64,000 nucleotides of DNA from Paenarthrobacter nitroguajacolicus (GTDB taxonomy: Bacteria > Actinomycetota > Actinomycetes > Actinomycetales > Micrococcaceae): assembly GCF_007786235.1 (NCBI RefSeq), contig NZ_VNFK01000005.1:248001-312000 (forward strand), read 5' to 3'. Positions 63,622 through 64,000 of the stretch are shown one piece after another. The notes beneath the pieces were generated by a model that worked only from the letters and a program-made list of their open reading frames with translations, had not been told where the DNA came from and did no database searches. Within the stretch, counting starts at the first letter, position 1. Each line of letters begins with the position of its first letter. Made by a program: the position numbers and the translations under genes.

Positions 63622-64000
63622 ATGATCATCGCACCGGACCAAACCGTTGACGCGATCCTGCGGCTACTCGGGCCCCTCGATCCACCAGAGGAACTGCACA
63701 AGGTCCCAGGACCCTACCTCTACGATCAGGTGACCGCCAAGGACAGGACGGAAATTCCCGAGTTACTTGCTGAGGCCCGCAAGACCGAGGGGCCAATCCT
63801 GGTGCTGGCAGCGGGGTCCGGCCGGATCACAGGTCCGCTGCTCGCACTGGATCGTCCGCTGACCGCCGTCGAGTCTTCACTGGATGAACTCACCCGCTTT
63901 GACGTGGAGAAGAGGTTCGGTTGCGTCGTTCTTGGCGCCAGTTCAATTACCCTCCTGGATCCATCCGATAGGCGTGGGCTCTTCCGAAAGGTGCGCGAAT
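63622..64000 (+). CDS. SAM-dependent methyltransferase, N-terminal part (partial)
   Basis: Open from ATG 63622 to the window end, 126 codons seen. GGAGAGTAAGGG lies upstream. Reading: MIIAPDQTVDAILRLLGPLD, then YLYDQVTAKDRTEIPELLAEA, motif I ILVLAAGSGRITGPLLAL (GSGR) and TAVESSLDELTRF at the end of strand 2. This is a class I methyltransferase. The YDxxTxxDxxEIxEL approach to motif I recalls the methyltransferases of daptide-type RiPP clusters (MpaM), but that is a tentative memory-based match and the rest of the cluster would lie beyond the edge. Confidence 0.75.
   Translation, partial: MIIAPDQTVDAILRLLGPLDPPEELHKVPGPYLYDQVTAKDRTEIPELLAEARKTEGPILVLAAGSGRITGPLLALDRPLTAVESSLDELTRFDVEKRFGCVVLGASSITLLDPSDRRGLFRKVRE

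Noticed and set aside
1..64000. tRNA or rRNA genes
   Set aside because: No cloverleaf-like run with a GTTCGAxTC-type T-loop or rRNA-like sequence was found by eye in the intergenic gaps; a covariance scan would be needed to be sure.

Overview
The window is high-GC bacterial DNA. Gene content (actinobacterial septum-formation domain, DUF3073, Bacillus-type Fe-S PurF, many SD-less leaderless starts, GTG/TTG starts) points to an actinobacterium of the Micrococcaceae, most like Arthrobacter/Paenarthrobacter. This is inferred from protein character only; no search was run.

Layout. 1-9 kb is core: the 3' end of clpB, a septum-formation-domain membrane protein, a DUF3073 protein, two coupled VOC (glyoxalase-fold) proteins, purM-purF, and the urate-degradation pair uraH-uraD. 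8-12 kb has a PAP2 phosphatase, a divergent HxlR/MFS pair and a class V aminotransferase (PucG/AGXT-like). An AbiEi/AbiEii-like toxin-antitoxin pair sits at 12.1-14.0 kb. 14.0-16.0 kb carries a lipoprotein, a frameshifted WXG100-calpain protein and a small partner. 16.1-20.0 kb is one operon joining a response-regulator/PP2C phosphatase, a cellulose-synthase-like glycosyltransferase, a STAS protein and an HATPase, i.e. a partner-switch module. 20-27.7 kb carries bcp, a winged-helix regulator and the allantoin/glyoxylate pathway allB-glxK-gcl-glxR-hyi. With uraH, uraD and the PucG-like enzyme it can take 5-hydroxyisourate through allantoin and glyoxylate to phosphoglycerate. Near-identical palindromes lie upstream of uraD and hyi.

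27.9-46 kb is an accessory region: a decayed immunity/LRR-like pseudogene, a secreted HNH nuclease, a GIY-YIG protein, a five-gene coupled operon of a Ycf46-like AAA+ ATPase, Ycf35 (DUF1257), DUF2997, an HhH membrane protein and a radical-SAM protein, and a 1481-residue protein with a nuclease-like N-terminus, a STAND-type P-loop NTPase and a helical-repeat C-terminus (Avs-like). Two gene-free stretches of about 0.75 and 0.85 kb lie beside it. The Ycf46/Ycf35 operon and the Avs-like gene are the best candidates for undescribed or little-described systems.

46-53.6 kb is a LacI-controlled sugar module: binding protein, two ABC permeases (the second with a one-base deletion), two Gfo/Idh/MocA dehydrogenases and a ThuA-domain protein. 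53.6-57.8 kb has small membrane or unknown proteins, several of them leaderless. 57.8-62.6 kb is a LysR-regulated carboxylate module: enoyl-CoA hydratase, acyl-CoA synthetase and MHS transporter. The end holds two small membrane proteins, two oppositely oriented arrays of CTAGGTG/CACCTAG phased at 21-22 bp, and the start of a SAM methyltransferase cut by the window edge.
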